From: Piper betle
Taxonomy: Eukaryota; Streptophyta; Magnoliopsida; Piperales; Piperaceae
DNA: 64,000 bases
Assembly (NCBI GenBank): GCA_033002965.1
Contig: JAURVB010012338.1
Span: 1 to 64,000 of the forward strand
Direction of reading: 5' to 3'
The position numbers were made by a program, and so were the translations under genes. This document shows, in pieces, positions 46,573 through 58,880 of the stretch (positions within the stretch are counted from its first letter, which is position 1; each line of letters opens with the position of its first letter). The notes under the pieces were generated by a model, which did no database searches, was not told the origin of the DNA, and was given only the letters and a program-made list of their open reading frames with translations.

Positions 46573-49070
46573 TCACAATTCTAATTCCTTCTTCAACTGT
46601 GCAAGGGCAGCTTCAATGTCATCAATGTTATCTTCAATGGCGCCTTCCTGGTTGTCCATCCTACTATTTGGTGGTCTGGATGTTTTGGATGGGTTTTCTT
46701 CATTTTCTCCATCCGAGTTTAAGTCGACGACGTTGAGCCCTTTCTCTAAATATTCCACAAACTCTTCCCCTATATCCTGCAGAAGAACATGAATAACAAC
46801 AGTTATTACATCCAATGACTTTTCACACAATCTTGTGTAAGTGAAAAAAATTTTAAGACAAAAAAAAATACCGCTTATTCCTCCCACAGGCTTTTTGGCT
46901 TCCCCTGTGAATAAGCATTGGCTTCCCAATTTTGAAATTCTGTTTGCAGGTCTGTGAAGAAATCCTCTGTGACGAAAGCAAATCATGTTAAAACATATTT
47001 TGGGGGAGATAAGGATACTGACCAGCTATCAGATCACAGAAAATGAGTCTTCATGATTTCCAAAGAATGAAAATATCTACCTATTGTTATTTGAACATCT
47101 CTCATAAAACTACCTGCAGAGTGATCAGTTAACATAGAAATTATCTAAACTGAAGAGGCTATAAAATCTGCGTGAAAACGTTTTGAATGCTTGTCTAAAA
47201 AATCAAGTTAGGAAGTGGAAAACACAAACAATTTTGGTTGAATCTCCAGCTCTCCAACCTGTGTTTATCCATCTATAAATTGTTACAGGTCTATTAAAAA
47301 CATCAGATGGAAGGACTAAGGTCAAAATCACGGGGCCTCCTTAATTTTCATCTCATATCAAGTAATCTCGCAGCTCAATTACCAATCAGAAAATGAAAGA
47401 TTTGCAGAACAGCCACTGTATTAGCAGCGAGCATCCAATAACATGCACTCCAAAGACAATTTCCAAAAAATAAAGATCTTCATGGACCATGGTCCTCTCC
47501 AAGTCACTGTCACGTTCTACCATTTTCTACATTTTTTAAAGGGCCAGAAACTACAGTACCAAACCATAAAATTGAAACTAAAATGGTAAGCTTTCCAGAG
47601 TTTTATAAGCGTCACAGACATTTAACAACTTAGTTCAAAGAGATATGTTAGTTCAGTTAAAAGTAGCTGTATAAGTATTGAATGAAATAGGCCAAAGCTG
47701 CAATGCATACTCAGAGCAAATGAAGAACACAATGTTGAACATGCAGCTTCTTACCAAATCCATAGAAGTCTTCCTCCTTAACATTGTCGCTTTTCCTTCC
47801 TCCAGAAGTCCTACTATAGTAGTCCGATGCCCCCTTTCTAAACCCAGATTTATTTCGCGAATTTGTGCTCATCAAAGTATTGTAGGCATGCTTTATTTGC
47901 ATGAATTTCTCCTCAGCATTTGCCTGCAATCGTGAAAGATTGATCTGTTAAATAGCAGTAATGACCAAAATTGTTGAATACTCTACGAACCTGCAAAAGC
48001 GTCTGCACTAAAAAGGGGGAATAGATGAAAAAGTATCTATGCATCTGAAATCAGGTGTATCATCCATTTTCAGAGCCTAAAACTCCAGCGCTTTAAACAA
48101 AGGCATCAATCAACTTGAAACATATCGCATTTCACAATTATCATCCTCCGATTATGACGACCAAGTACAAACCTAGAACACTCGCTAAGCTTCTTTGGAC
48201 ATGATTCTTTGTAAATTCAGATCCTTTAGATATCGTTATCCCAACATTCAGTAAAAATATACTTCTGGTTTAATTGAAGTTGGATAAAATAGCATAAGAA
48301 TTCCTAATTCTAAAGGCGAAAAACTAGCTAGTTATAACCGAATTCGAACTAAACATGAAGTTCACAAACAATAAAACGAGCTTAATAATTTGTATTGTGT
48401 GACAAACATTGAATTAGGCATCTAATTTACAGGCACAAAAAACAAAAAAAATTGCAACCTGGAAAGCATAACCTAGTTGACAACTTTACAAAACTAGGAA
48501 AAAAGATCAAACCTTTCCTAACTCGAGAACTAACAACTAGGTAGTTAAACACTAAATTGAACCAAAATTCAAGCCAGCAAACGAGTTAAATAAATCTAAG
48601 AAGAAGAATCTGATAAGAAACCACTGCACTTGACATCTAATTCATAGAAAATTTTCGTTTCCCAGTCAATAACACAATCAATCTTAGAACCAAGTAGACA
48701 AAAACCAAAAAAAAAAAAAGGAATGGAACTTTTGTGAGTAGAAAGCACCTGTTTATTAACATCGGGGTGGAACTTAAGCGCCAGCTTGCGATAAGTTCTC
48801 TTTATCTCCGCCGGAGTTGCCGCCGGCGAGACACCAAGAACATCATACGGCGACGCCTTCCCACTCGCCCTCAACGGACCTCCTCACCCTCGGCGGCGCC
48901 CATCTCCCTCCCAACACACCATCACCTTCCACCCTCAGACCTCGTCCTCCGACCGAAAAATGAGACGGGAAACTACCCACACAACAGCACCACCGGCAAG
49001 GGGCTCCATGGCAGTGCGTCGTCCGATGGTGATTGCAAGGCAGGAAGAGGTGAGTAGGTACGACATGCAT
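46573..49070 (-). CDS. J-domain (DnaJ-like) protein gene, four exons, with two defects
   Basis: J proteins stimulate Hsp70; this type resembles plant chloroplast J-domain proteins. Exons: 1 ends at 48749, 2 is 47755-47923, 3 is 46872-46966, 4 is 46573-46776, all with GT-AG borders and matching phase. Exon 1 encodes [20 protein letters not shown] and the HPD tripeptide in KFHPDVNK; exon 2 [15 protein letters not shown]; exon 3 [20 protein letters not shown]; exon 4 the acidic tail from [14 protein letters not shown] to LKKELEL. First oddity: the J frame has a stop just upstream and no ATG. The only upstream ORF with an ATG (from 49070) is one base out of frame, joining near the GTCCGTTGAGGG segment. 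Second: the codon before the exon 3 end is TAA (46875-46877) where a Leu is expected (WEE-stop-A). Either the gene is in early decay or the sequence has errors. Confidence 0.75.
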
Positions 49071-49074
49071 ATTT

Positions 49075-51047
49075 GATCAATGATTGTTCTTCTTCTACTC
49101 CATCAACGTCTTGCCATTGGTGTGGTCTGCTATGGTCTCGGTGGGTGGACAGGATTTCTACCTTCTAGCGAAGGTTAGATAAATTGCTGTTTACCATAGT
49201 TTTACCATTTAGTTCTGCAGTTTGCTTCTCCCCTTACTCCGTCGGGTATTGGGTAGTCGACAGTTATGTCTTCCGTGGCCATGGCCAAAGATTGTTGCTT
49301 TTTTAAGTTGGAGGATGGAAGGCGTCGTTAGATTTGGTGTCTGAATTCTGAAAATAGATTTTGGTACGAAGAATCTATTACATGTGTGAAAAGTAAGAGG
49401 GTGAGCAGACGTCTTACTCATAATTCTTATTATCCGACTATACCCAATAATTATTTTAAAATTTCCTACCATTTTAATATGTACGCGCGTATTATCTTCT
49501 CATCGAGAACTATTGGTCTGTACCGGGTGTTTTAATATAAATCTTCACAAAATTTGATTTTTTTTTGTTAAAAAATTTAGTTTTTTAACATATATATATA
49601 TATATATATACTTAATAAAATATTAATGACAAGATATATTTTAATATTTAATAAAATATTTTAATTATAATTTTAGAATCTACTTTATTTCAGTTTAATT
49701 CGATTGAACTATATACATTTTGTATCAGTTATAAATTCGGCATGGTAATCGATATGATATTTAAAACTATAATTTAGTTGTTTAATTGAGCTTTATTTAG
49801 TTTAAATATAATTTGTTTAATTTTATTGAGCCCAATTATAATTATTTGAGTTAATAATGTAATTTTAAGTTATGTTTGAACTCAGATAATTTGTATTTAG
49901 AATAAATAAACATTTTACATAATTTACGTAAAATTTTATTTTTAAAGTCGAACTTGCTCAATCAATCTAAGATATAATTTTAAGCATAAAATAGTCAAGT
50001 ATTAAAATTTTATGTCTTTGCATAAAATTGTTATTATGTCGTATTCATTTATTTGCGATGCCTAACCTTATTTTTATTTTGAAAAATTCTTTTCATAATT
50101 CTGGGATTTTACATAATTCTAAACTCTTGGTTATCTTTTTTTATATTTAATTAAAAGATTTTACATTATTAATAATAAGATTTTGTTTGAAAGAGATAGG
50201 TACACGATTACAATTAATTGAGTTTGGTAATACAGTTATGGATGCTCTATACTCGATACCTGAATCTTAAATTACAATTTTAGTTATAAAAATAATTTAT
50301 TAATATAATTATCAAATATGTTATTTATATTTTAAAAATATTTATTTTGTTTAGCTTCACTTTTAAGAACATGTATAATTGTTATATAATTTTAATAATT
50401 TTTTTTCTAAAAATATAATTAAATAGTTAAATGAGTACCTATTTAAACCCTTCTATGTATCATAAATAGTCTGATTTGATTTTATTTTATTTTAATGGTA
50501 ACCTATCAAATTTGGTATTGGAAGGAGAAAGTTAAATAGTAAATGATTGAGCTTATTTTATAAGTTTAGCTTAAGTGATCTGGTTTAATTTGATTTTATC
50601 TTAGTGATAAATAATCGAATTTGGTATTGGAAAAGAAAGTTAAATGGTAAATGATTGAGCTTATTTTATAAGTTTTGCTTAAGTGATCTGGTTTAGGCAA
50701 TAATGAGACCAAATCAGACCGAAAGACACCTCTAGTGACTAGCCGAATGCAAACAAAACAAGCTAAGTCCTGTGTGCCAAATCCAAGAGAATATATATAT
50801 GTATTTCAGTAACAGACGACACTGTTTCAATAAGATCCTTCCAAGTGCTGGTGCAAGTGTTAAGACAGTTTCGGTGGAATCCTAGATGGGAAAAAGAACA
50901 CAGATATCAAATATATTGCATCTGGACTCCACCACATTGCATCATCTTAAATACCAAGATCCTTGCCTTTTCACACCATACCACTAAAGTTATGAGTTCG
51001 GCCATCCAAAGTAGTAGTAGCTCGCACATTTAGATTAGTACTTCAAG
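49075..51047. other. AT-rich intergenic region
   Basis: No gene recognised. It has a (TA)n tract near 49590-49610 and a tandem duplication of about 109 bp (50482-50590 and 50591-50698) sharing AATTTGGTATTGGAA and AAATGATTGAGCTTATTTTA. Confidence 0.4.
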
Positions 51048-52288
51048 ATGGGGGCAAGTCTCCCGGTACAGAGTGTTCAAGAGATCGTTAGGAAAGACCC
51101 AACAACCATTCCTGGCAGGCACATAAGATAGAAACATGATAGGCCTGAAGATGAAGAACAGTGTCAACATTCCTCAGATGCAGTACCAGTCATAGACTTT
51201 GCACTGCCATCAAATGGAAAGGAAGAGGAACGTCTTAAGGTGGACTTGGCTTGCAAAGAAAGGTGTTTCTTCCAGGTACATGACATCCAACACTTCAAAA
51301 AATAGCCACTTCCATTGGTTTTCAATAAGGTGCTTATAAACCCATGCTACATTAACTTCTGACGCAGATAGTAATTCATGGGAGAGCAGAGAAGTTGCTG
51401 CCGAATATGAAAACTGCCATGGATGGAGTTATCAAACTTACCTTGGAGGAGAAGAGAAGGTATGCATTGGCAGCTGATGATGTCCAGGCATATGTAACTT
51501 CAGAAGATCAGAAACTAGTTGGTGTGATTTGCTGTTTTTAGTGACACTTCCATAAGAAATCAGAAATCTAAAACAGTGGCCAATTTCTGTCACAGGGTTT
51601 AGGTATTGAACACCCGAAAATTTGAAGCAGACCGCCAGTAAATGTTGAGGTTTTAATCTCTCAGTTTCTGTTATTTTTGTCTATACAGAGAAGGAGTTGA
51701 AGCATACTCCAAAGAAGTGAAGTGTGAGCTCTTTAGCAGTCATTAGCAATGAACAAGACAAAAGAAGGCCATAATCTCCAACAAGGAGAAATGAAACTTG
51801 GCATGCGTTTAACTACTATCCAGCATGCTCTAAACCAGATCTTGTTCTAGGTGTAGCTCCACATTCAGATTGTCTTCTATCACCTTACTACTACAAGGCG
51901 ACGATATCACTGGCCTCCATAATAAGCACCGAGGCTCATGGTTCCTGCGTAACCAAACCAAATTCTCTTGTTGTGAACGTTGGAGACGTCATGGGAGGAT
52001 GTAACCTTAGATGTTTACATCAAAGACCCAAAATTTGTTTGATTATTGCTCATATTTCCTTTTCAATGTAGGGCTGGAGCAATGGAAAATATAGAAAGCA
52101 TTGAGCACCGAGCAGTTACAAGTGACAAAAAGGCAAGGATGTCTGTTGCAGCCTTTATTATACCAGATGATAATGTGGAAATAAGGTCTGTTGAGGAAGT
52201 CTTGGACAAGAACCAGAGGGAAAGATATTGCAAGAGTGGTAAATATTTGGATTATCTTCGGTACACACTGGCAAGAAAGATGGACTGA
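51048..52288 (+). pseudogene. 2-oxoglutarate/Fe(II) dioxygenase pseudogene (SRG1-like)
   Basis: Members of this family hydroxylate or demethylate small molecules in the cytosol. Exon 1 opens MGASLPVQSVQEIVRKDPTT but meets TAG after HIR; the frame then continues with VPVIDFALPSNGKEEERLKV and LACKERCFFQ. Later parts contain EDQKL, FNYYPACSKPDLVLGVAPHS with the His-x-Asp iron pair (HSD), a partial NSLVVNVGDVMG, and the last exon with the second iron ligand in SIEHRAVT and a C-terminal YLDYLRYTLARKMD. A one-base shift separates WSNGKY from ESIEHR near 52085-52100, and the RxS region lies after it. With an early stop and several shifts it is a pseudogene. Confidence 0.87.
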
Positions 52289-53563
52289 AAATCAAATCTC
52301 GAATTCCTGAAACTATGAAGAAGATGTTAAAGTCTTTCAGAAAATTACGCGCTTTAGGTTGCATTGCTTACAATGCAGGCAGAATGTGAAGCGAAACTAA
52401 TGAGAAAAGGAAGTCATATTTCTGTACCACTCCAATCAAACTTAGCAACAACAATTTGTATCCACACCACATGATTGACGCAGAAGTGTCCGTTTTATAA
52501 CAAGCATTTACCTAGAGTATCAGGATTTTCATTTTTCTCCCGAAATCTTCATCTTTGTGATCTCTAGAAGACGCCCAATCAATCATGGGAGTATCCAGTC
52601 TGGATCTACGTTCTTTTGACACTCTATGAAATGGAAGATACCAGATCTACACTTGTCTCAGTTGCAGACTATTCGTCATTTAATCACAACCAGCAATACT
52701 CAATTGCTCGCGGCTACGCCTGCACACAAATAGCTGCTGCTCATAATCCATTCAAGATAACATGATAAAGCACTTCAACAGAAATACAAGCTCAATTAGT
52801 TAAGGAAAGAATAAGACATTAGAAGTTAAAACACTATTAAAGTCATGACATGGTTGAGCTCACAGAAATGAAAAATAGCAACAATAATTTTACAGCCGTT
52901 GTTCATATTTCATCTGCACTGATATTCCTCCACGAAGTAGTAGTTAATTCGACCATAAAAGAAATAATACTAGAGTAATTATACTCATGAACACTTACCC
53001 ACTTAATTTTGCTATATAATAGAAAGATACAAACCCAAATACCAAGCTACCTACCCAAAAAACAATTGAAAATACTCAAGGAACTGATTCGCTAAGGAGG
53101 AGCGGAGCAATGACACAAGTTTTATGCTCATCACCATCAGCATGTCCAGTGATGCTTTACCAGTTTACAACACTGAACACGTTTGTCCCTTAATGGATTG
53201 ACTGTAGCTAACAACATAAATAAAAGATCACCATAGAGAAATAATAGATGCAGACACCGATATCACCAATATCGATATCATCACTGTTAGAACAGTCCCA
53301 CGTCTCTATATTAGATGCGTGGCGTCTTATAAAGAGATGTAAGGCGTCTTACATATTTAGGAAACCTTTTAACATAGTATGAGGCACATTTTCCCATTCT
53401 TCAGCACATTTGTCATGTCCCAAAACAATTTTTCATGTTTTTCATAACAGCGAACAAATAACACAGCAACAACGAGTACAAAACTCTCACTTCCAAATCA
53501 ACAACACAAGAAAGAAGAAGCTTTTACCGGCATTTATGGTGGATCGGATATCCAATATCATCC
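52289..53563. other. Intergenic DNA with a possible short LTR piece
   Basis: No gene recognised. 53287-53400 begins TGTTAGAACAGTCCCACG and contains a (G)GCGTCTTATAAAGAG TATA-like part, reminiscent of a TRIM-type LTR, but no partner was found. The right end may hold the LUX-like 3' UTR. Confidence 0.3.
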
Positions 53564-54436
53564 TCACTTCTCCCTACGAGCAGCATGAGGGTAGGACACC
53601 ATGGATCCAAACGGGTGCGAATGGAATCCATGGTAGCTGGAGTGGTGGTTCAGGGACTGCATCGGCATACTCGGCATCGGCAACAACGTCGGCGGCCCGT
53701 ACTGCATCGGCACCGGCAAAGGCATGCCGGCGGTGCCGTCACCGCTCTGGGAGTGGTTGGAGGTGGAAGGGCCGTCGTAGGGGAGGCCTTGCCTGTTGAG
53801 GTAGAGGCGGTACTTTTGGAGGTGGCTGGCCACGTTCTCCCTGGTCAGCCCCTCCACATTCATGAGCTGCATGATCGTCTTGGGCACCGCCTTCTTGATT
53901 CCCAAATGGGTGACGACGTCCACGAATCTCTTGTGCAGCTGCGGCGTCCACACCAGCCTCGGCCGCTTTGCCGCCCTCGCCGCGTCGCCGCCGCCGCCGC
54001 CGGATTCGGACTCGGCGTCGTCGGTGGTGGTGGCGGAGGAGTCCTCGCGCCGCGTCTTCCGAGACTCCTCCTCCCCCGCGGGGCAGCCGCCGCCCTCGCC
54101 GGGGTCTTCCTCCTCGCCCTCGTCGGCGGCCGTCTCGTCGCTGCCGGAGAAGGCGAGGGGGGCGGCGCGGCCGCGGATGGAGGAGAGGGTGTGGCGGGAG
54201 GCGCGGTGGACGTCGGAGGAGCTGCGGCGGGGCTCCGGGGAGACGCTGAAGGCGGTGGCGAGCTCAGGTGGGATGAGCAGCTGGCAAAGGGGCATCAGGT
54301 CGTCGGCGCCGGGGAGACCCGCCTCCCACTCCCTCACCCGGCTCCCCTCCTCCACCTCCATCCCCACCACCTCCTCCTCCTCCTCCCCCGCCGCCGCGGC
54401 CATATCCACATCGCACCGCCGATCTTCCTCCCCCAT
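53564..54436 (-). CDS. LUX: LUX/PCL1-type GARP (MYB-like) transcription factor
   Basis: Nuclear DNA-binding protein of the LUX/PCL1/BOA/MYBC1 clade. In Arabidopsis LUX forms the evening complex with ELF3 and ELF4 and represses clock and growth genes. The intronless CDS gives 290 residues from ATG 54436 (a preceding GTG is not a start). An acidic N-terminus is followed by a Ser/Gly-rich linker and the GARP domain at 157-213, with [19 protein letters not shown], the conserved [19 protein letters not shown] and SHLQKYR (204-210). The C-terminus is Pro/Met/His-rich. The coding region is strongly GC-rich. Upstream are two evening-element sequences and a G-box. MYBC1-type paralogues share the GARP domain, so LUX itself is likely but not certain. 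Confidence 0.88.
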   Translation of the reverse strand: MGEEDRRCDVDMAAAAGEEEEEVVGMEVEEGSRVREWEAGLPGADDLMPLCQLLIPPELATAFSVSPEPRRSSSDVHRASRHTLSSIRGRAAPLAFSGSDETAADEGEEEDPGEGGGCPAGEEESRKTRREDSSATTTDDAESESGGGGGDAARAAKRPRLVWTPQLHKRFVDVVTHLGIKKAVPKTIMQLMNVEGLTRENVASHLQKYRLYLNRQGLPYDGPSTSNHSQSGDGTAGMPLPVPMQYGPPTLLPMPSMPMQSLNHHSSYHGFHSHPFGSMVSYPHAARREK

Positions 54437-54652
54437 CACCGCGAGACCTCAAAAACTCCGATTCCTGCACCGAATTCGCCGCCAAAAAATAGAAAAAATA
54501 CCAAAAAATCAATGAATATGTGGAAATTTTTGGATTTGATCTGGAATGAGCGATTGGATTGTGGATTGGATGGAAGAGATTGGGGAAATTGGAGTTGGGG
54601 GGAGACAAAGGTTGGTGCTTTTGGAGGAAGAACAAGGGCCGGGGAAGGGGAA

Positions 54653-54680
54653 AGATATTTTGGGGGCGGTGGGATATTTT
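54653..54680 (-). promoter_or_regulatory. Evening element plus a near copy upstream of the LUX-like gene
   Basis: The minus strand has AAAATATCT (54653-54661), a perfect evening element, and AAAATATCC (54672-54680), one base off, about 220-245 bp before the start codon. CCA1/LHY/RVE proteins bind this motif and regulate LUX in Arabidopsis (established). Confidence 0.7.
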
Positions 54681-54758
54681 GGAGAAAAGTAGGGGTAAAA
54701 AGGGAAAATTAGAAGTGAAAAGTGCATGAGCGACCCGTTTGCCTGTTGAAAAGGAGCC

Positions 54759-54764
54759 CACGTG
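54759..54764. promoter_or_regulatory. G-box upstream of the LUX-like gene
   Basis: CACGTG within CCCACGTGGA, about 325 bp before the ATG. G-boxes bind bHLH (PIF) and bZIP factors. Confidence 0.5.
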
Positions 54765-54849
54765 GATGCCTCTTTTCCACTTGTTCGAAAAAATAAATTA
54801 CACATTTTTAAAGCTTTTCGTTTTTTTATATGATTTCGCTTATAATTCA

Positions 54850-55550
54850 CGAAACAATTGAAACGGAGAATTAGGGGAAATTTTTATTTGCTTTTGTTAA
54901 TGCCACATAATGAAAATAAAGTTTTCGTCAAAAGTTATTATTCTATAAATTAAATAGATGCAAATTTTGCTTTACAGATATAAAATTTTACGCAAAATTG
55001 GTCTGTTGTCAGTTTTTTGGTTAATATTTTAAAATTGAAACTAAATTAAATATAATAAATGTCCTACCTTACAACAAAATAATACCAAAAATGAACTCTT
55101 AAAAGAATTATAATTCATAGCTTAAATTCAAAGTCGTTTTAAGGACCGCGAGAAAAACAAATTTTATATTCCTCCACACTTTAATTTATCCAAAAATAAA
55201 AAATTAAAAGGATGCCATGTTTATAAACACAAGGAGAAGCCATTAAATGTCTGGATCTTATAAGTTCAAGTGTTTAGTTGAATTATCTAAAATATTAAAT
55301 AAATTTAATAGCTACATTCAATAATTATGTATAGAGATTTATTTCGGTGCTTGTAAAAATATCTAATATTTATATCATTATTAATGTACACTGCTGATGT
55401 TCTTAAATAATAAATATATGCAAAATTATTTTTAATAATTGTAGTTTAAAATTTGTTTTTTACGTAATACTAAAAAAATATTCATCATCATAAGCTATTT
55501 TTTCATTTTTTGGGTTCCATTTGACATAGTTTTATGACTTAAACATTATT
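54850..55550. other. AT-rich intergenic stretch
   Basis: No feature recognised before the start of the duplicated RING-gene segment. Confidence 0.3.
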
Positions 55551-56011
55551 GGTTATATTGATTTCGAATATTGGATTTTTCTGTGTAGAGGAAAGCAAAA
55601 AGGTTTTTTTATTATTATAATACAAAAATGGGTTGAAAGTAAAAGGATTTGCGAGTCTTTATCGGGAATATAATTGGCGAATGGAGCGGCCCATCGCCAC
55701 GTCAGTCTTTCGGGCTTCTTTTCGGGTATGCGGATCTTCGGTAATTGTGGGCCCATTTTCGGTGAGAGCATGAAAATGATGAGCTCACCTTCGAATTTTC
55801 TTTTTTTTAAAGTGTTCGCCAAATCAAATCAAGTGAAACTACATGAACAAAAATTTAAAACTATTTGATTATTAATGTTCCAATCTAAGTTTATTGATTA
55901 ATGTTGTGTTATTTTGATTTTATTGTTAACAAAATTTAATTTGCAAGAAATTATTATTAATAAAGGCTTAAATGAACAATAAAAAAATGTAGACGATAAT
56001 TTATTTCACGA

Positions 56012-56067
56012 GGTCTGTAGTTCTAAGTTTAAGAAGGCCGGTCTGTAGTTTTAAGTTTAAGAAGGCC
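56012..56067 (+). repeat. Two tandem 28-bp units
   Basis: GGTCTGTAGTTCTAAGTTTA at 56012 repeats at 56040 with one change; both end in AGAAGGCC. Confidence 0.9.
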
Positions 56068-56418
56068 GGTAAATATTTTTGTTGCGAAAAAAGGTTGAAC
56101 TTATATGATAGCCAATATTAGTAAGACAGGCTATTCTTCTTAAAATTATTTATTTTTTTATTTACCCTTTCTTATTACTTTTTATCACTTATTATTTTCC
56201 AAACTGTTTAGAAATATTTATTATTTTATTTTAATTAAGAGGATTGATTAAAGTGACCGAGAGTTATTTAAAATTTTAAAAAATATTATAAAATATCATA
56301 AAATTTTTAATTTTTTCAAACGTTTTAACAATCTTTAAACCTTACTTTAATAACTTTGTAATTTTTTTAAAATGATATAAACCCTTTTATTGCAAAGAAA
56401 CCTCCTCCTCCTCGCCAT

Positions 56419-57394
56419 GCCCCAACCCCAACACCCATTCACCGCCGGCTTCACTCACTCCCGCCGGTGTTTCTCCCGAAGTTTATAAGATCGAATCGAA
56501 CTTCCAAGCCTTCGCCGGCGCCCGACTTCGACGGCGGCTTCGCCGAGGACGCCAACGACGGACACGCCTTGCAATGTACCTACCGAAACGGCCGGACGCC
56601 GTGTTCATGCTCGACCTCTTCCCGTCCCTGCCGCGGCGCTGCGGGGATCGGTCCCGTTACTTACCCCATCATCGTCCTCTGCGCGCCGTCGGCGGCGGCG
56701 GCGAAGGGGAGAGGAGGAGCGGCAGCCTGAAGTTCTACTACGACCACGGCGCTGGGTCGGAGCTCCTGTCGCTGCCGCTGATCGTCGCGCTTTCTTTTTG
56801 GGAACGGGTATCGAACGGTTGGCTGCGTATGAGCCGGATTACGAACAGCTGCAGGGTCCGGCGTCGATGGCGGCTGTGGAGTCGATGTCGGCGATCGAGA
56901 TCGGAGACGGCGATGTGAGCTCGGATGCCCACTGCGCCGTCTGCAAGGACGCCATGGCGGTCGTGGTGGAGGCGAGGGAGGTGCCCTGCAATCACCGGTA
57001 CCACTTGGAATGTATACTGCCGTGGCTCTCGGTGAAGAACACCTGCCCCGTTTGCTGCCATGATCTCCCCGCCGACGTTTCCTGGCGGGCCGGTGCAGAG
57101 GAGTAGACCATCGGATTCACCATTCGGAGGCTTCCCGGTGGCGGGTTTGCGGTGGGGCGGCTCGTCGGCGGTCGGAGGTGTGGGGAGAGGGAGGTGTACA
57201 CGGAGGTGATGGCCGGTGTGCGTCCAACTAGGGTCTCATGGACTTCTAGAGGGAACAGAGCTATTCGAAGCTTCGTCTCCTTCTTCAACCGGCTCCGGCA
57301 TTCTTCTTCTTCCTCATCTTCCTCCAATAAGTCCAGGAAAGCAGGCGTGGTCACCAGGTCTCGGTCTGATAGCTCTGCGCTTGGGCGGAGCTAG
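56419..57394 (+). pseudogene. RING/DUF1117 E3 ligase pseudogene (left copy of a tandem pair)
   Basis: This is the decayed twin of the gene at 60461. The N-terminal zinc ribbon is lost (the CPDCDGGF motif reads APDFDGGF) and the region before 56798 is split over several frames. The RING-H2 is whole in one frame: CAVCKDAM, then EVPCNHRYHLECILPWLSVK and CPVCCHDLP. After the RING a TAG (57104-57106) interrupts the same frame, then the DUF1117 block continues (TIRRLPGGGFAVGRL, REVYTEVMAG, RVSWTSRGNRAIRSF, SFFNRL). RING proteins with DUF1117 (RDUF) take part in ABA and drought signalling in Arabidopsis. The upstream flank from about 55560 also matches that of the right copy. Confidence 0.88.
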
Positions 57395-57434
57395 AAACAT
57401 CGGCAGTGATTCAAGATGGTGACGCTGCTTTTTT

Positions 57435-58660
57435 ATGGTATCATCATAATACTAGCCTTGCCTCTGATTAATCTTCTGATTTTTAGGTTTTTGCAAACAG
57501 ATAGAACAAATGTTAAATTTCCTTCTTTAAGAGTGTAGTCTAAGATGTTTGCCTTTCTATTTATGCTGTAAATACTCAAAAAATAAGATGAGAGAATTTT
57601 GCAGGGATGCTCATTCTTGCTTGTTGATGATACAATAGGCTTGCCTTTGATTAATATTCAGATTTTTAGGTATTCGCGAATGGGTTAAAAGGTGTTACGA
57701 TTTCTTGAGAGTGTAGGCTCACGATGTTTGCCTTTCTATTTCTGCTGTAATTGCTTATAAACAAGATGAGGGATTATGGGGAATGCTCATACTTGCTATA
57801 GAGCTTGTCGCTGATATAATAGGTTTGCCTCTGATTAGTCTTCTGATTTTTAGGTATTTGCAAATCGCTAAAACAAGTGTTAAGTTTCCTTAAGAGTGTA
57901 GGCTAAGATGTTTGCCTTTCTATTTATGCTGTAAATACTCAAAAAACAAAGATGAGGGAATTTTGCAGGAATGCTCATTCTTGCTTGTTGATGATACAAT
58001 AGGCCTTTGATTAATATTCTGCTTCTTAGAGTGCAGGCTTAAGATGTTTGCCTTTCCATTTCTGCTGTAAATGCTTATAAACAAGATGAGGGATTATGGG
58101 GGGATGCTCATACTTGCTATGGAGCTTGTTGGTGCTATAATATGTTTGCCTCTGATTAATCTTCTGATTTTTAGGTATTTGCAAATGGGTAAAACAAGTG
58201 TTGAGTTTTCTTAAGAGTGTAAGCTAAGATGTTTGCCTTTTTATTTTAAATACTCGAAAAACAAGAGGAGGGAATTCTGCAGGGATGCTCATATTTGCTT
58301 GTTGGTGATACAATTGATTTGCCTCTGATTAATATTCTGATTTTTAGTTATTTGCGAATGGGTCAAAAAGTGTTAAGATTTCTTGAGAGTGTTGACTAAG
58401 ATGTTTGCCTTTCTATTTCTGCTGTAAATACTCAAAAATAAGATGAGGGATCATGCAGGGATGCTCATATTTACTATGCTGCTTGTTGGTGAAATCATAG
58501 GCTTGCTTCTGATTAATCTTTTTATTTTTAGGTATCTGTGAATGTGTAAAATAAGTGTTAAGATTTCTGAATAGTGTAGATAAACAAAGATGTTTGCCTT
58601 TCCATTTCTTGTGTAAATACTCAAAATGAAGATGAGGGACTTTTGTGGAGATGCTTATAT
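57435..58660 (+). repeat. Seven-unit ~180-190-bp tandem array from the 3' flank of the RING gene
   Basis: Units recur with the core GCCTCTGATTAATCTTCTGA, then TTTTTAGGTATTTGCAAATG, AAGATGTTTGCCTTTCTATT and GCTGTAAATACTCAAAAA. Core positions: about 57460, 57648, 57830, 58013 (shortened), 58150, 58323 and 58506. The right-hand RING gene has one copy only (from about 61670), so the array grew from a 3' flank sequence after duplication. Confidence 0.93.
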
Positions 58661-58880
58661 TTGCACCTTGTCTGATCAGTGAACGTATCTGAGCTTCAGA
58701 AAAAGAAGTAACACTAATTTTTCGAATTCTAATGTGTTAACTCTTATGCTGATATTTAGTTGTAGTATATCGTCTGATCAAATGTTTAAATTCTGTCTAC
58801 GCATTTGATATTTATGGTGAAATTGTGTTGGTTGCTCACTTTGATTTTCGGGGTTCGAGTTGCTTGTGTTCTCCGTGTCT

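Noticed and set aside
53287..53400. A second TRIM or Cassandra-type LTR
   Set aside because: Only a start-like TGTTAGAACAGTCCCACG is seen; no second LTR, primer site or duplication.
53585..54712. 375-codon ORF opposite the LUX-like gene
   Set aside because: A shadow of the GC-rich coding strand; the minus-strand frame has the GARP domain.
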